Shown piece after piece: positions 57,370-64,000 of a stretch of 64,000 nucleotides of DNA. A program made the position numbers and the translations under genes. How positions within the stretch are numbered: position 1 is the first letter of the stretch; each line of letters begins with the position of its first letter. The DNA comes from Oleispirillum naphthae. GTDB taxonomy: Bacteria; Pseudomonadota; Alphaproteobacteria; Rhodospirillales; Rhodospirillaceae. The DNA is taken from contig JAQAZG010000008.1 in assembly GCA_027864655.1 (NCBI GenBank), forward strand, positions 62,001 through 126,000, given 5' to 3'. The notes beneath the pieces were generated by a model that was not told where the DNA came from, made no database searches, and saw only the letters and a list, made by a program, of their open reading frames with translations.

Positions 57370-57696
57370 ATGACCCCGGACTGGGAAGACGCGATGCACG
57401 ACCTGGAGGCCGCCGAGGACTTCTTCGCCCTGTTCGGCGTGGACTTCGACCCGGCGGTGGTGCGGGTCAACCGGCTGCACATCCTGCAACGCTTCCACGA
57501 CCGCCTGGCGACGGCGGCCATGCCCGCGGATGCGGCGGCAGGCTTCGCCCTGCATGCGGAGCTGCTCGCCGCCGCATACCACGACTTCGTCGTCTCCACG
57601 CCGAAGAAGGAGAAAATCTTCCGCGTCTTCCAGTCCCTGCCCGACGAGCCCGCCTTCGTGCCGCTCGCCGCGCTCGCGCCGAGGCACGAACCATGA
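57370..57696 (+). CDS. nifW: Nitrogenase-stabilising protein NifW
   Basis: 108 residues, family-typical length. The pattern is LEAAEDFFALFGVDFDPAVVRVNRLHILQRFHDRL and a C-terminal FVVSTPKKEKIFRVFQSL. NifW associates with MoFe protein and protects it from oxygen or aids maturation. It lies 12 bases after nifV and overlaps nifZ by four bases. Confidence 0.95.
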   Translation: MTPDWEDAMHDLEAAEDFFALFGVDFDPAVVRVNRLHILQRFHDRLATAAMPADAAAGFALHAELLAAAYHDFVVSTPKKEKIFRVFQSLPDEPAFVPLAALAPRHEP

Positions 57697-58151
57697 TCGC
57701 GGCGCGCTACGGCTATGGCGCGGCGGTGCGCGTGGTGCGCAACCTGCGCAACGACGGCACCTTCCCCGGCCACGCCACCGGAGAACTGCTGGTGCGGCGC
57801 GGGCGCATCGGCTACGTGCGCGACGTCGGCACCTTTTTGCAGGACGAGGTGATCTATTCCGTGCACTTCCTCGACGTCAACCGCGTGGTCGGCTGCCGCG
57901 AGCAGGAACTCATCCCCGCCGATGCCCCCTGGGTGGACAGCGCCTTCGACTCCCGCGACAAGGTGGCGGCGAAGAAGGCCCTCGCCCTGGGCGGCGAGAC
58001 GGTGGTCGAGACGGGGGAAATCGGCGAGGTGATGCAGGTTTTGCGCGACGCGCCGGGCGAAGTGGCGTATCACGTCGCCTTCGGGGAGCACGTCTACGCG
58101 GTGCCGGAAAGCGCGCTGGCGCCGCACGCGCTGAAGGAGGATGGGGGCTGA
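57693..58151 (+). CDS. nifZ: P-cluster maturation protein NifZ
   Basis: 152 residues with the NifZ domain at the N-terminus: YGYGAAVRVVRNLRNDGTFPG, RGRIGYVRDVGTFLQD and IYSVHFLDVNRVVGCREQELI. A second, less conserved half (90-152) has GEVAYHVAFGEHVYAVPESAL, as in longer NifZ forms. It helps form the second P-cluster of NifDK. Its stop shares a base with the nifM start. Confidence 0.94.
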   Translation: MIAARYGYGAAVRVVRNLRNDGTFPGHATGELLVRRGRIGYVRDVGTFLQDEVIYSVHFLDVNRVVGCREQELIPADAPWVDSAFDSRDKVAAKKALALGGETVVETGEIGEVMQVLRDAPGEVAYHVAFGEHVYAVPESALAPHALKEDGG

Positions 58152-58969
58152 TGAGCGATCTTGCGGCCTATCACGCCTGGAACATCGCCGCGCTGCGCTT
58201 TTCCGCCGCGCCGGGCGCGCTCTCGCCGGAGCAGGCGGTCCGCCTCGCCGACGAGGTGGAGCGCGCGCAGATCCTCGAATCGCGCATTCTCGAAACCCGC
58301 GAGGCGGCGGCCATCTCCCTGCCCTACGACCGTATCGCCGCCGCGGCGGCCGGCTGGCGGCGGGAAAACCCGGACTGCCCGCTCGCCGAAGCCGAACTGT
58401 TCGAGGCGCTGCACCGCGAACTGCGGGTGCAGGCGGCGCTCGATTCCGTCGCCGCCCGCGCGCCGGAGGCGGACGAATCGCAGGCCCGCGCCTTCTATGC
58501 CGCCAATCCCGCCCGCTTCCAGAAGCCGGAACGCCGCGCGGTGCGCCATATCCTGATTACCGTCAATCCGGAGTACCCGGACAACACCGAGGACGCGGCG
58601 CACGCCCGCATCGATTCCCTCGCCGCCGCGCTCAAGGGCGGGGCCGCCTTCGCCGACCTCGCAGCGCGCCACTCCGAATGCCCCACCGCGATGCAGGGCG
58701 GCCTCGTCGGCACCGTCGCCGCGGGCGCGCTCTACCCCGCCGTCGAGAAGATCGCCTTCTCCCTCCCCGCCGGAGCGTGGGGCGGCCCGGCGCGCACCGA
58801 ACTCGGCTGGCACCTCGTCGCCTGCGACGCCATCCTGCCGCCGGAAACCGTCGGCTTTGCAACCGCGGAAGCGGATATCCGCGCCCACCTGACCAAACAG
58901 GCGCGCCGCGCCGCCCAGGTGGAGTGGCTGCGCCTCCTGATGAACCGCCCGGTCGTCGTCGCGGCGTAG
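58151..58969 (+). CDS. nifM: Peptidyl-prolyl isomerase NifM
   Basis: 272 residues. An N-terminal helical region (1-120) is followed by a parvulin-type PPIase domain (about 125-225: RRAVRHILITVN, FADLAARHSECPTAMQGGLVG, ELGWHLVACDAI). NifM is needed to fold NifH in Azotobacter and Klebsiella; it is much rarer in alphaproteobacteria. It is last in nifVWZM, followed by repeat K. Confidence 0.93.
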   Translation: MSDLAAYHAWNIAALRFSAAPGALSPEQAVRLADEVERAQILESRILETREAAAISLPYDRIAAAAAGWRRENPDCPLAEAELFEALHRELRVQAALDSVAARAPEADESQARAFYAANPARFQKPERRAVRHILITVNPEYPDNTEDAAHARIDSLAAALKGGAAFADLAARHSECPTAMQGGLVGTVAAGALYPAVEKIAFSLPAGAWGGPARTELGWHLVACDAILPPETVGFATAEADIRAHLTKQARRAAQVEWLRLLMNRPVVVAA

Positions 58970-58979
58970 CCGGGATAAG

Positions 58980-59157
58980 CGGGGCTGCCGCCCCGCGCCC
59001 CGCCTGGGGCGATGCCCCAGCCCCCCTTCTTTTTTATGCGCGTAGCGCTATCGGCCTGTTCTCGATGCAACAGGTATCGATCGCCGCTTCGCGGCAAAAA
59101 CCAAAGGTTATGGGAGGTCCGGAGGGACCGAGTCCCTCCGGGAAGGTTTGGTTTTTA
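58980..59157. repeat. Modular hairpin repeat, copy K (nifM/mtgA junction)
   Basis: GGGGCTGCCGCCCC and CTGGGGCGATGCCCCAG, then CTTCTTTTTTATGCGCGTAGCGC. The core continues with GATCGCCGCTTCGCGGCAAAAACC and GGTTATGGGAGG. The final arm has CCGGAGGGACCGAGTCCCTCCGG, ending GGTTTGGTTTTTAC. Its last bases include the mtgA stop codon. It lies between convergent genes and is the last copy in the window. Confidence 0.86.
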
Positions 59158-59853
59158 CGGCTTCCCGCCGATGCAGCCGAGGAAATCGGGGCCGAGTTGC
59201 GCCATGCGGCGGTGCAGGATGGCGGCGCGGCCGGCGACGTAGGCGGAGGGCGCGGCGGGGGACCAGTTGCGCGGGCTGGGCAGCGTTGCGGCGAGGAGGG
59301 CGGCCTGGCGGCGGGAGAGGCGGGCGGCGGAGGTTTTGAAGTAGCGCCTGGCGGCGGCTTCCGCGCCGTAGGTTCCGGGGCCCCATTCGGCGATGTTGAG
59401 GTAGACCTCGGCGATGCGGGTTTTCGGCCAGAGGAGTTCCATCCACAGGGTGGCGTAGGCTTCCAGCCCCTTGCGCAGGAAGTCGCGCCCCGGCCAGAGG
59501 AGGAAGTTCTTCGCGGTCTGCATCGAGATGGTGGAAGCGCCGCGCAGGCGTTTGCCGGAGTCCCAGTCTTCCACCGCGTCCTGCAGCGAGCCGAGGTCGA
59601 AGCCCCAGTGGGTGCAGAACCGGTTGTCCTCCGCGGCGATCACCGCGGCGCGCAGGTGGGGAGAGACGGCGGAGAGCGGCACCCAGGTGCGGTCGAGCCC
59701 TTCGCCCTGGGCGAGGCGGATGAGCATCAGCGGCGTGGCGGGCACCGGCAGCACGCGGAACAGGGCAAGCGCCACCGGCGGCCCGAGGAGGACCACCAGG
59801 GCGGCGGTGCGCAGTGCGGCGCGCCAGGGGAAGGGTTTGCTCGTGGGTGTCAT
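59155..59853 (-). CDS. mtgA: Monofunctional peptidoglycan glycosyltransferase
   Basis: 232 residues. One N-terminal membrane helix (about 12-33), then a GT51 domain: [17 protein letters not shown] with catalytic Glu, [19 protein letters not shown], and [20 protein letters not shown]. It polymerises lipid II into glycan strands. It is convergent with nifM, and its TAA comes from the edge of repeat K. Confidence 0.95.
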   Translation of the reverse strand: MTPTSKPFPWRAALRTAALVVLLGPPVALALFRVLPVPATPLMLIRLAQGEGLDRTWVPLSAVSPHLRAAVIAAEDNRFCTHWGFDLGSLQDAVEDWDSGKRLRGASTISMQTAKNFLLWPGRDFLRKGLEAYATLWMELLWPKTRIAEVYLNIAEWGPGTYGAEAAARRYFKTSAARLSRRQAALLAATLPSPRNWSPAAPSAYVAGRAAILHRRMAQLGPDFLGCIGGKP

Positions 59854-59962
59854 GCCGCCGAGGATACGGGGGAGGCGGCATTTGCCGCAAGGCGGGCTTG
59901 TTCTCGCGGGGTGTGGGGCGTATCAGGGGAGAGGCGTAAAAAAGCAAAGGGGAGGCAACGCA

Positions 59963-60754
59963 ATGAGCGAGGCGGCGGTTCTGGTGGAAGTGCGGGACGG
60001 CGTGGCGTGGGTCACGATCAACCGTCCGCAGGCGTTCAACGCGCTGGACATGGCCTGCGCGCGGCAGCTGGCGGAGGCGGCCAACCGCTGCGGCTCGGAC
60101 CCGGCGGTGCGTGCGGTGGTGCTGACCGGCGCGGGGGAGAAGGCGTTCTGCGCGGGCGGCGACGTGGCGGCGTTCGCCTCCGAGCCGGAGACGGTGGACC
60201 TTTTCCTCAAGGAGATCACCGGCTATCTCAACCTCGCGGTTTCCCGCTTCGCGGCGATGGATGCGCCGGTGATCGCGGCGGTGAACGGCATTGCGGCGGG
60301 TGCGGGGCTGAGCCTCGCCGCCGGGTGCGACCTGGCGATCGCGGCGGAGACGGCGCGCTTCACCAGCGCCTACACCCAGATCGGCCTGTCGCCGGACGGC
60401 GGCTCCACCTATTTCCTCTCCCGGCTGATCGGTCCGCGCCGGGCGATGGAGCTGTACCTGGAGAACCCGGTGCTCTCCGCCTCGCAGGCGCTGGCCTGGG
60501 GCATCGTCAACCGCGTGGTGCCCGCCGAGGATCTGGTCTCGGAGGCGGGGCTTTTGGCGGCGCGGCTGGCCTCCGGGCCGACCAAAGCCCACGGCGGGGT
60601 GAAGCGGCTGCTGGCGATGGCGACCAACGACACCCTGGAGAGCCAGATGGCGCGCGAGGCGCGGCAGATCGCCGAGCTTTCGCGCACCGCCGACGGGTTG
60701 GAGGGCGTGGCCGCCTTCGCGGCGAAGCGCAAGCCCGCGTTCACCGGGCGCTGA
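59963..60754 (+). CDS. Enoyl-CoA hydratase/isomerase family protein
   Basis: 263 residues of the crotonase fold. The oxyanion-hole segments are AFCAGGDVAAFA and NGIAAGAGLSLAAGCDLAIAA. The acid position reads SPDGGSTYFL, more like the PaaG isomerase group than a classic hydratase with two catalytic Glu. It acts on an acyl-CoA thioester. GGGGAGG precedes ATG 59963. It stands alone between mtgA and the regulator gene. Confidence 0.85.
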   Translation: MSEAAVLVEVRDGVAWVTINRPQAFNALDMACARQLAEAANRCGSDPAVRAVVLTGAGEKAFCAGGDVAAFASEPETVDLFLKEITGYLNLAVSRFAAMDAPVIAAVNGIAAGAGLSLAAGCDLAIAAETARFTSAYTQIGLSPDGGSTYFLSRLIGPRRAMELYLENPVLSASQALAWGIVNRVVPAEDLVSEAGLLAARLASGPTKAHGGVKRLLAMATNDTLESQMAREARQIAELSRTADGLEGVAAFAAKRKPAFTGR

Positions 60755-60816
60755 CCCCCCCTGGGGGGCGACCGTTTGAACGGCCAGGAAACGGCGAGCC
60801 GGGGATTTCCGGCGTC

Positions 60817-61443
60817 TCAGGCGGCCGTGTCCTGCCGCAGGCACAGTGCGCCGAAAAACTGGTTCAGCATCTGCGGCGACTGCTTTTTCATGTCGATGAA
60901 CGTCGGCATACTCAGCCAAAGATACGTCAGTCCGGTGACCATGCTGCACAGGCTCAGGGCCGCGCAATGCGGATCGACCTCCTCCGGGATCAGGCCCTGC
61001 CGTTTGGCCTTGTCGAACGCCTGTTCCATCAATGCCACGGACTGGGTGACCCACGCATTGGTGCAGGTGGCGATTTGGTCGATCTCCTGGATGTACTCGC
61101 ATTTGCGGAGCAGGATATCGACCACGCGGCGCGTATGCTCGCATTCGCAGAGGTACTCTATCGCGCGCGCCCAGTAATCCCGTAATGCGATCAGCGGGTT
61201 GTCCTGCTCCAGGATGGCGTCGGCCATTTCGTCGAGCGGAAGGGCCACCCTGGCGTGCATGGCGACGAACAAGTCCCCCTTGTTGGCGAAATGCCAATAG
61301 AGGGCGCCGCGCGTGACGCCGGCGGCCGTTGCGATTTCCTCAAGAGTCGTTCCGGAGACGCCTTTTTCGAAAAACAGGATTTCCGCCGCATCAAGCAGGT
61401 TTTGCCTGGTGGATTCCGCATCCGTTTTCGTCTTGCGGGCCAT
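60817..61443 (-). CDS. AcrR/TtgR-type TetR-family regulator
   Basis: 208 residues. The HTH (about 10-58) has TLEEIATAAGVTRGALYWHFANKGDL, and the C-terminal domain has the AcrR-like DEMADAIL, ALRDYWARAIEYL and EHTRRVVDILLRKCEY pattern. Such proteins usually repress RND pumps, but no pump is beside it. A perfect inverted repeat sits just upstream (61459-61474), and a matching one lies before the HAD/nucleotidyltransferase genes, so it probably controls itself and that locus. Confidence 0.9.
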   Translation of the reverse strand: MARKTKTDAESTRQNLLDAAEILFFEKGVSGTTLEEIATAAGVTRGALYWHFANKGDLFVAMHARVALPLDEMADAILEQDNPLIALRDYWARAIEYLCECEHTRRVVDILLRKCEYIQEIDQIATCTNAWVTQSVALMEQAFDKAKRQGLIPEEVDPHCAALSLCSMVTGLTYLWLSMPTFIDMKKQSPQMLNQFFGALCLRQDTAA

Positions 61444-61458
61444 GGTTCCCCTCTGTCG

Positions 61459-61474
61459 AGTACGAAGATGTACT
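61459..61474 (-). promoter_or_regulatory. AcrR-type operator upstream of its own gene
   Basis: AGTAC-GAAGAT-GTACT, a perfect inverted repeat 16 bases before the regulator's start codon. The core TACGAAGATGTA matches the site at 62791 except for one base. Confidence 0.65.
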
Positions 61475-61545
61475 TATGCGGATATCCCCACGACTCCGCA
61501 TGTATCTTTTTTACCCTTCCCGTCGTCCGGATAAAAGGCTGGACT

Positions 61546-62064
61546 TCAAGGGTAATGCATCCGCAGGAATACCGGGGTGACCGTCTGGGATGCCCGGAAG
61601 GCGACGGCATCGAAGGAGGGGACTCCCAAGAGGACGGGCGGGTCGTTGGAAAAGGCGTAGCCCTCGCTCGGCAATCCGAACAGCCCCCGCGTCAGGTGGC
61701 GGTCACCGTCTTCGTCATGATAGGCGGCCAGCGCATACACCCCCGGCCCGGGGAGGTCTATGCAGCCCTTGACGGTTCCCGGCCGTGCCGGAATGCGGAG
61801 CTTCGCCACCTTGCGCCCCTTGGCGAGGAAGTCCTCGGGCCGGCCGCCGTAGACCGAGATCTTCACGTTCCCTTTCGTCGAGCGGATGTCCTCGACCGTC
61901 ACCTGGAGATGGGGGTGTTCTCCTCCAGCGAGGCAATCGCCCTCCGGCGATGCCGTTTCTGCGGCTCCGGCGCTACGGCCGGAGGGGACCGAAACGATGA
62001 GGGCGACCGCCATGCACCAAGCGATCCGGGAAAATCGTTCGCGAGCAGTCGAATGGTGACTCAT
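61546..62064 (-). CDS. Secreted DUF2141-family protein
   Basis: 172 residues. A signal peptide (hydrophobic 14-30, cleavage near AGAAE) and a DUF2141 domain (about 50-170: GNVKISVYGGRPEDFLAKG, YALAAYHDEDGDRHLTRGLFGLPSEGYAFSND). Function is unknown; the family is periplasmic or outer-surface. It follows the HAD gene by 28 bases on the same strand, so the pair is likely one operon under the operator at 62791. Confidence 0.88.
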   Translation of the reverse strand: MSHHSTARERFSRIAWCMAVALIVSVPSGRSAGAAETASPEGDCLAGGEHPHLQVTVEDIRSTKGNVKISVYGGRPEDFLAKGRKVAKLRIPARPGTVKGCIDLPGPGVYALAAYHDEDGDRHLTRGLFGLPSEGYAFSNDPPVLLGVPSFDAVAFRASQTVTPVFLRMHYP

Positions 62065-62092
62065 CGCTTTTCCTCTCGTGTCCGGTGCGGCT

Positions 62093-62737
62093 TCAAGGTT
62101 GATGACGCCGGGCCGGGATGACGGTGGGGTGGTGGCTCAAGGCGAGCATTTCCGCGTCATGAGGCCAGTTGCCGTAGCACCAGATTTCCCCTGCGGTTCC
62201 GGCGAGCCATTGTTCGACGCGTCGGGCCTTTTCCTCCCCGGTGCATGCCGGAGCCGCCAGTTCGCCGGTCAATACCCCGTCTTCCACGACCATTTCGGTC
62301 GCGAGGAGGCCGTCTATCCGGAGGCCCTTCAGCCGCAACAGGATCGGCATATAGCAGGAGAGCCCCCCCGAGGCGACGAGGATGCGCCGTCCGGCGGCGC
62401 GATGCCGGGCATATGCGTCCATGGAGTCGGGCCTCCATTCGAGGCGGGGGAAGATGCGCGCCGCCGCCGCATGGACCTCGGCGATCCTCCTGCCGGAAAG
62501 CGTCCGGCGCAGGAGGGTGTTCCGGTAGATCTCGCGCCGCTGCCGGGCTGGAGCGAAAAGCGCCGCCGCCGCCGCCGCGCCGCAGGCGGAGACGTACCGC
62601 CGCGTCCCCAACAGGGCACGGAGCAGCATTCCGAGGCTGCCCTGCCGGATCAGAGTCCTGTCGAAATCGAATACGGCGACTCCCGGGGCGGGAGGCTGCC
62701 GCTCGGCCTGCCGGAGCCGGGGATCGATGCGGTCCAT
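62093..62737 (-). CDS. HAD-IB family phosphatase
   Basis: 214 residues. The HAD motif I is VFDFDRTLI, motif II is LVASGG, motif III is in the GEEKARR region and motif IV is CYGNWPHDAEML, as in SerB-like phosphatases. It removes phosphate from a small molecule, perhaps an activated-alcohol or sugar intermediate of the neighbouring glycan locus. GGAAAGAG precedes ATG 62737. It is divergent from the nucleotidyltransferase with a shared operator. Confidence 0.87.
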   Translation of the reverse strand: MDRIDPRLRQAERQPPAPGVAVFDFDRTLIRQGSLGMLLRALLGTRRYVSACGAAAAAALFAPARQRREIYRNTLLRRTLSGRRIAEVHAAAARIFPRLEWRPDSMDAYARHRAAGRRILVASGGLSCYMPILLRLKGLRIDGLLATEMVVEDGVLTGELAAPACTGEEKARRVEQWLAGTAGEIWCYGNWPHDAEMLALSHHPTVIPARRHQP

Positions 62738-62790
62738 GATGCTCTTTCCAGCGCGATTGCGGGTCTTCCACAACGGCCGATAATAATATA

Positions 62791-62806
62791 CATACGAGGA
62801 TGTATG
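62791..62806. promoter_or_regulatory. AcrR-type operator in the HAD/nucleotidyltransferase gap
   Basis: CATAC-GAGGAT-GTATG inverted repeat within TACATACGAGGATGTATG, close to known AcrR/TtgR operators in form. It lies 53 bases from the HAD start and 76 from the nucleotidyltransferase start, in an AT-rich stretch where both promoters should be. Confidence 0.65.
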
Positions 62807-62882
62807 CACTATATCTTCACAAATGCTTGGGGGGCGCCCATACCGGGCAACCTGTTGGCTGTTACATTGGAATGGGTTCACC

Positions 62883-63680
62883 GTGATCGAAAAAGCGTTG
62901 ATTCTCAGTGCCGGGCAAGGAAAACGGCTGCTTCCTCTGACAGAACGCAAGGCGAAGTGTTTGTTGGCGTTCAACGGGCGCACGCTTCTCGAATGGCAGA
63001 TCGCGTGCCTGGCTGAGCAGGGCATCCGCGAGATCACGGTGGTGACCGGTTTTCGTGCGGAAGCCATCGACGCCATGCTTCATGCGCGGACCGTTGACGG
63101 CGTGCGGGTCGATACGCTGTTCAACCCGTTCTTCCAGGTCGCGGACAATCTGGGCAGCTGTTTCATCGCCCGGGAGATGATGCGGTCGGGTGGGTTCGTG
63201 CTGCTGAACGGCGACACCTTGTTCCATCCGCAGGTGTTCGCCCGCGCGCGGGCGCAGGCGCGAGGCCCGATCACCCTCACCGTCGATCGCAAGGACCGCT
63301 ATGACGACGACGATATGAAGGTGCAGTGCGACGGCGGTCGCCTGCGCGCCGTCGGCAAGCATCTGTCCGAGACCGCCACCAACGGCGAATCGATCGGCAT
63401 GACGTTCTTTTCCGCCGAAGGGGGCGCGATGTTCGCGGCGGCCGTCGAGGCGGCCCTGCACGACCCCGAAGGACTGAAGCTCTGGTATCTCAGCGTCATC
63501 GACCGCCTCGCGAGAGAGCACGAGGTGCGCATCGCCTCGATCCGGGGACTGGAGTGGTGCGAGGTGGATTACCCCAAGGATCTGGCCGCGGCGGGCGCCC
63601 TGACCGCACGGCTTTGGCACGAACGGACGCCCCGGCAAGATGGGGCGATTCCTTTGGAGCAGACCGGCAGGGCGATGTGA
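62883..63680 (+). CDS. Sugar/choline-phosphate-type nucleotidyltransferase
   Basis: 265 residues. The NTP-transferase start is ALILSAGQGKRLLPLTERKAKCLL (signature GxGxRL...K), then NLGSCFIARE, LLNGDTLFHP with the metal Asp, and a LEWCEVDYPKDL end. It resembles LicC-type CTP:phosphocholine or MurU-like enzymes and would activate a phosphorylated headgroup or sugar with CTP or UTP. GTG 62883 is chosen because the catalytic domain begins four residues later; an in-frame ATG at 62823 is the alternative. It overlaps the flippase start. Confidence 0.85.
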   Translation: MIEKALILSAGQGKRLLPLTERKAKCLLAFNGRTLLEWQIACLAEQGIREITVVTGFRAEAIDAMLHARTVDGVRVDTLFNPFFQVADNLGSCFIAREMMRSGGFVLLNGDTLFHPQVFARARAQARGPITLTVDRKDRYDDDDMKVQCDGGRLRAVGKHLSETATNGESIGMTFFSAEGGAMFAAAVEAALHDPEGLKLWYLSVIDRLAREHEVRIASIRGLEWCEVDYPKDLAAAGALTARLWHERTPRQDGAIPLEQTGRAM

Positions 63681-64000
63681 GTGTGGGTATCGCGGTGGTG
63701 GCGGGGGAGAAATCGGCGGACAGCCCAGACCGTCCCGGCGGCGTTTTTCGGCGGACGATGCGGAATCTTGCCTTCCTCGTGGGGGGCAAATCGGTCAGCG
63801 GCGTTCTCGGGCTGGTCTACCTGACACTGGCGGTGCGGGCCCTGGGCGTCGAGGCCTACGGACAGCTCGCCCTGATCTATGCCTTCGCGCTGACCGTCTC
63901 GACGGTCGTCAAGTTCCAGACCTGGCAGCCGATCCTGCATTACGGCACTCCCGCTTTGCAGGAAGGGCGGGTGGCGGACTTCCATCGCCTGGTGCGCTTC
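63677..64000 (+). CDS. Polysaccharide flippase (Wzx-like), N-terminal part
   Basis: The first 108 residues of an open frame that runs off the window, so it is partial. GTG 63677 shares bases with the upstream stop (GTGA). After a 27-residue cytoplasmic head, RRTMRNLAFLVGGKSVSGVLGLVYLTLAVRALG contains the typical first helix of MATE/MVF-superfamily oligosaccharide flippases. YGQLALIYAFALTVSTVV gives the second and FQTWQPILHYG the known connecting loop. It would move a lipid-linked glycan across the inner membrane. Confidence 0.85.
   Translation, partial: MSVGIAVVAGEKSADSPDRPGGVFRRTMRNLAFLVGGKSVSGVLGLVYLTLAVRALGVEAYGQLALIYAFALTVSTVVKFQTWQPILHYGTPALQEGRVADFHRLVRF

Noticed and set aside
60753-60768. 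C-run/G-run palindrome between the hydratase and AcrR genes as a terminator
   Set aside because: The loop would be too small for the full stem and no T-run follows on either strand.

Overview
The window reads as chromosomal DNA of a high-GC, nitrogen-fixing alphaproteobacterium. This is inferred from GC-rich codon use, the dapE/rlmN/argG housekeeping block, the DraT/DraG nitrogenase switch and the SIR2-like/DraT/NifH neighbourhood; a Rhodospirillales-type organism is most likely, but no rRNA is present to fix it. Almost all of the DNA is coding. No tRNA, rRNA, transposase or CRISPR array was seen.

Layout. 1-10.7 kb is mostly housekeeping: the end of dapE, a membrane protein, an OmpA-type lipoprotein, rlmN, argG, a GH17-GT2 beta-glucan synthase and a FIST/diguanylate cyclase pair. 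10.9-16.3 kb is a complete rnfABCDGEH operon on the minus strand. Divergent from it at 16.5-24.7 kb are nifL, nifA, a 2-hydroxyacid dehydrogenase, nifB, a [2Fe-2S] ferredoxin, nifQ and draG. 24.8-27.97 kb on the minus strand holds an HNH endonuclease, a HicAB toxin-antitoxin pair, a putative SIR2-like protein and draT. nifH-nifD-(repeat)-nifK-nifT-fdxN-nafY-small ORF and a rubrerythrin follow at 28.2-34.9 kb. A block of general genes (34.9-47.8 kb: GGDEF-EAL receptor, cold-shock protein, DEAD-box helicase, thioredoxin 2, ClC channel, GNAT enzyme, TetR-controlled RND pump) separates them from nifE-nifN-nifX-rseC-like-DUF269-fdxB-apbE (48.1-53.8 kb), iscA-nfu-nifS (54.0-56.1 kb) and nifV-W-Z-M (56.2-59.0 kb). 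59.2-64 kb has mtgA, an enoyl-CoA hydratase, an AcrR-type regulator and the start of a surface-glycan locus.

How it works together. NifA is a Cys-poor, NifL-type activator. Perfect TGT-N10-ACA NifA sites lie in front of nifB, nifE, iscA and nifV and between rnfA and nifL. Sigma-54 -24/-12 elements precede nifL, nifB, nifH, nifE, iscA and nifV. Rnf plus three ferredoxins can feed electrons to NifH; ApbE can attach the FMN that Rnf needs; NifB/Q/E/N/X/V and NafY make and carry FeMo-co; NifS, IscA, Nfu, NifZ, NifW and NifM mature the proteins; DraT/DraG switch NifH at Arg101.

The most striking unexplained feature is a family of eleven modular, hairpin-rich intergenic repeats (about 60-200 bp). 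They punctuate nearly every nif operon boundary, split nifD from nifK, sit between a NifA site and its promoter, and in one case encode the tail of a protein. A second lead is a pair of matching AcrR-type operators linking an orphan regulator to the surface-glycan locus.
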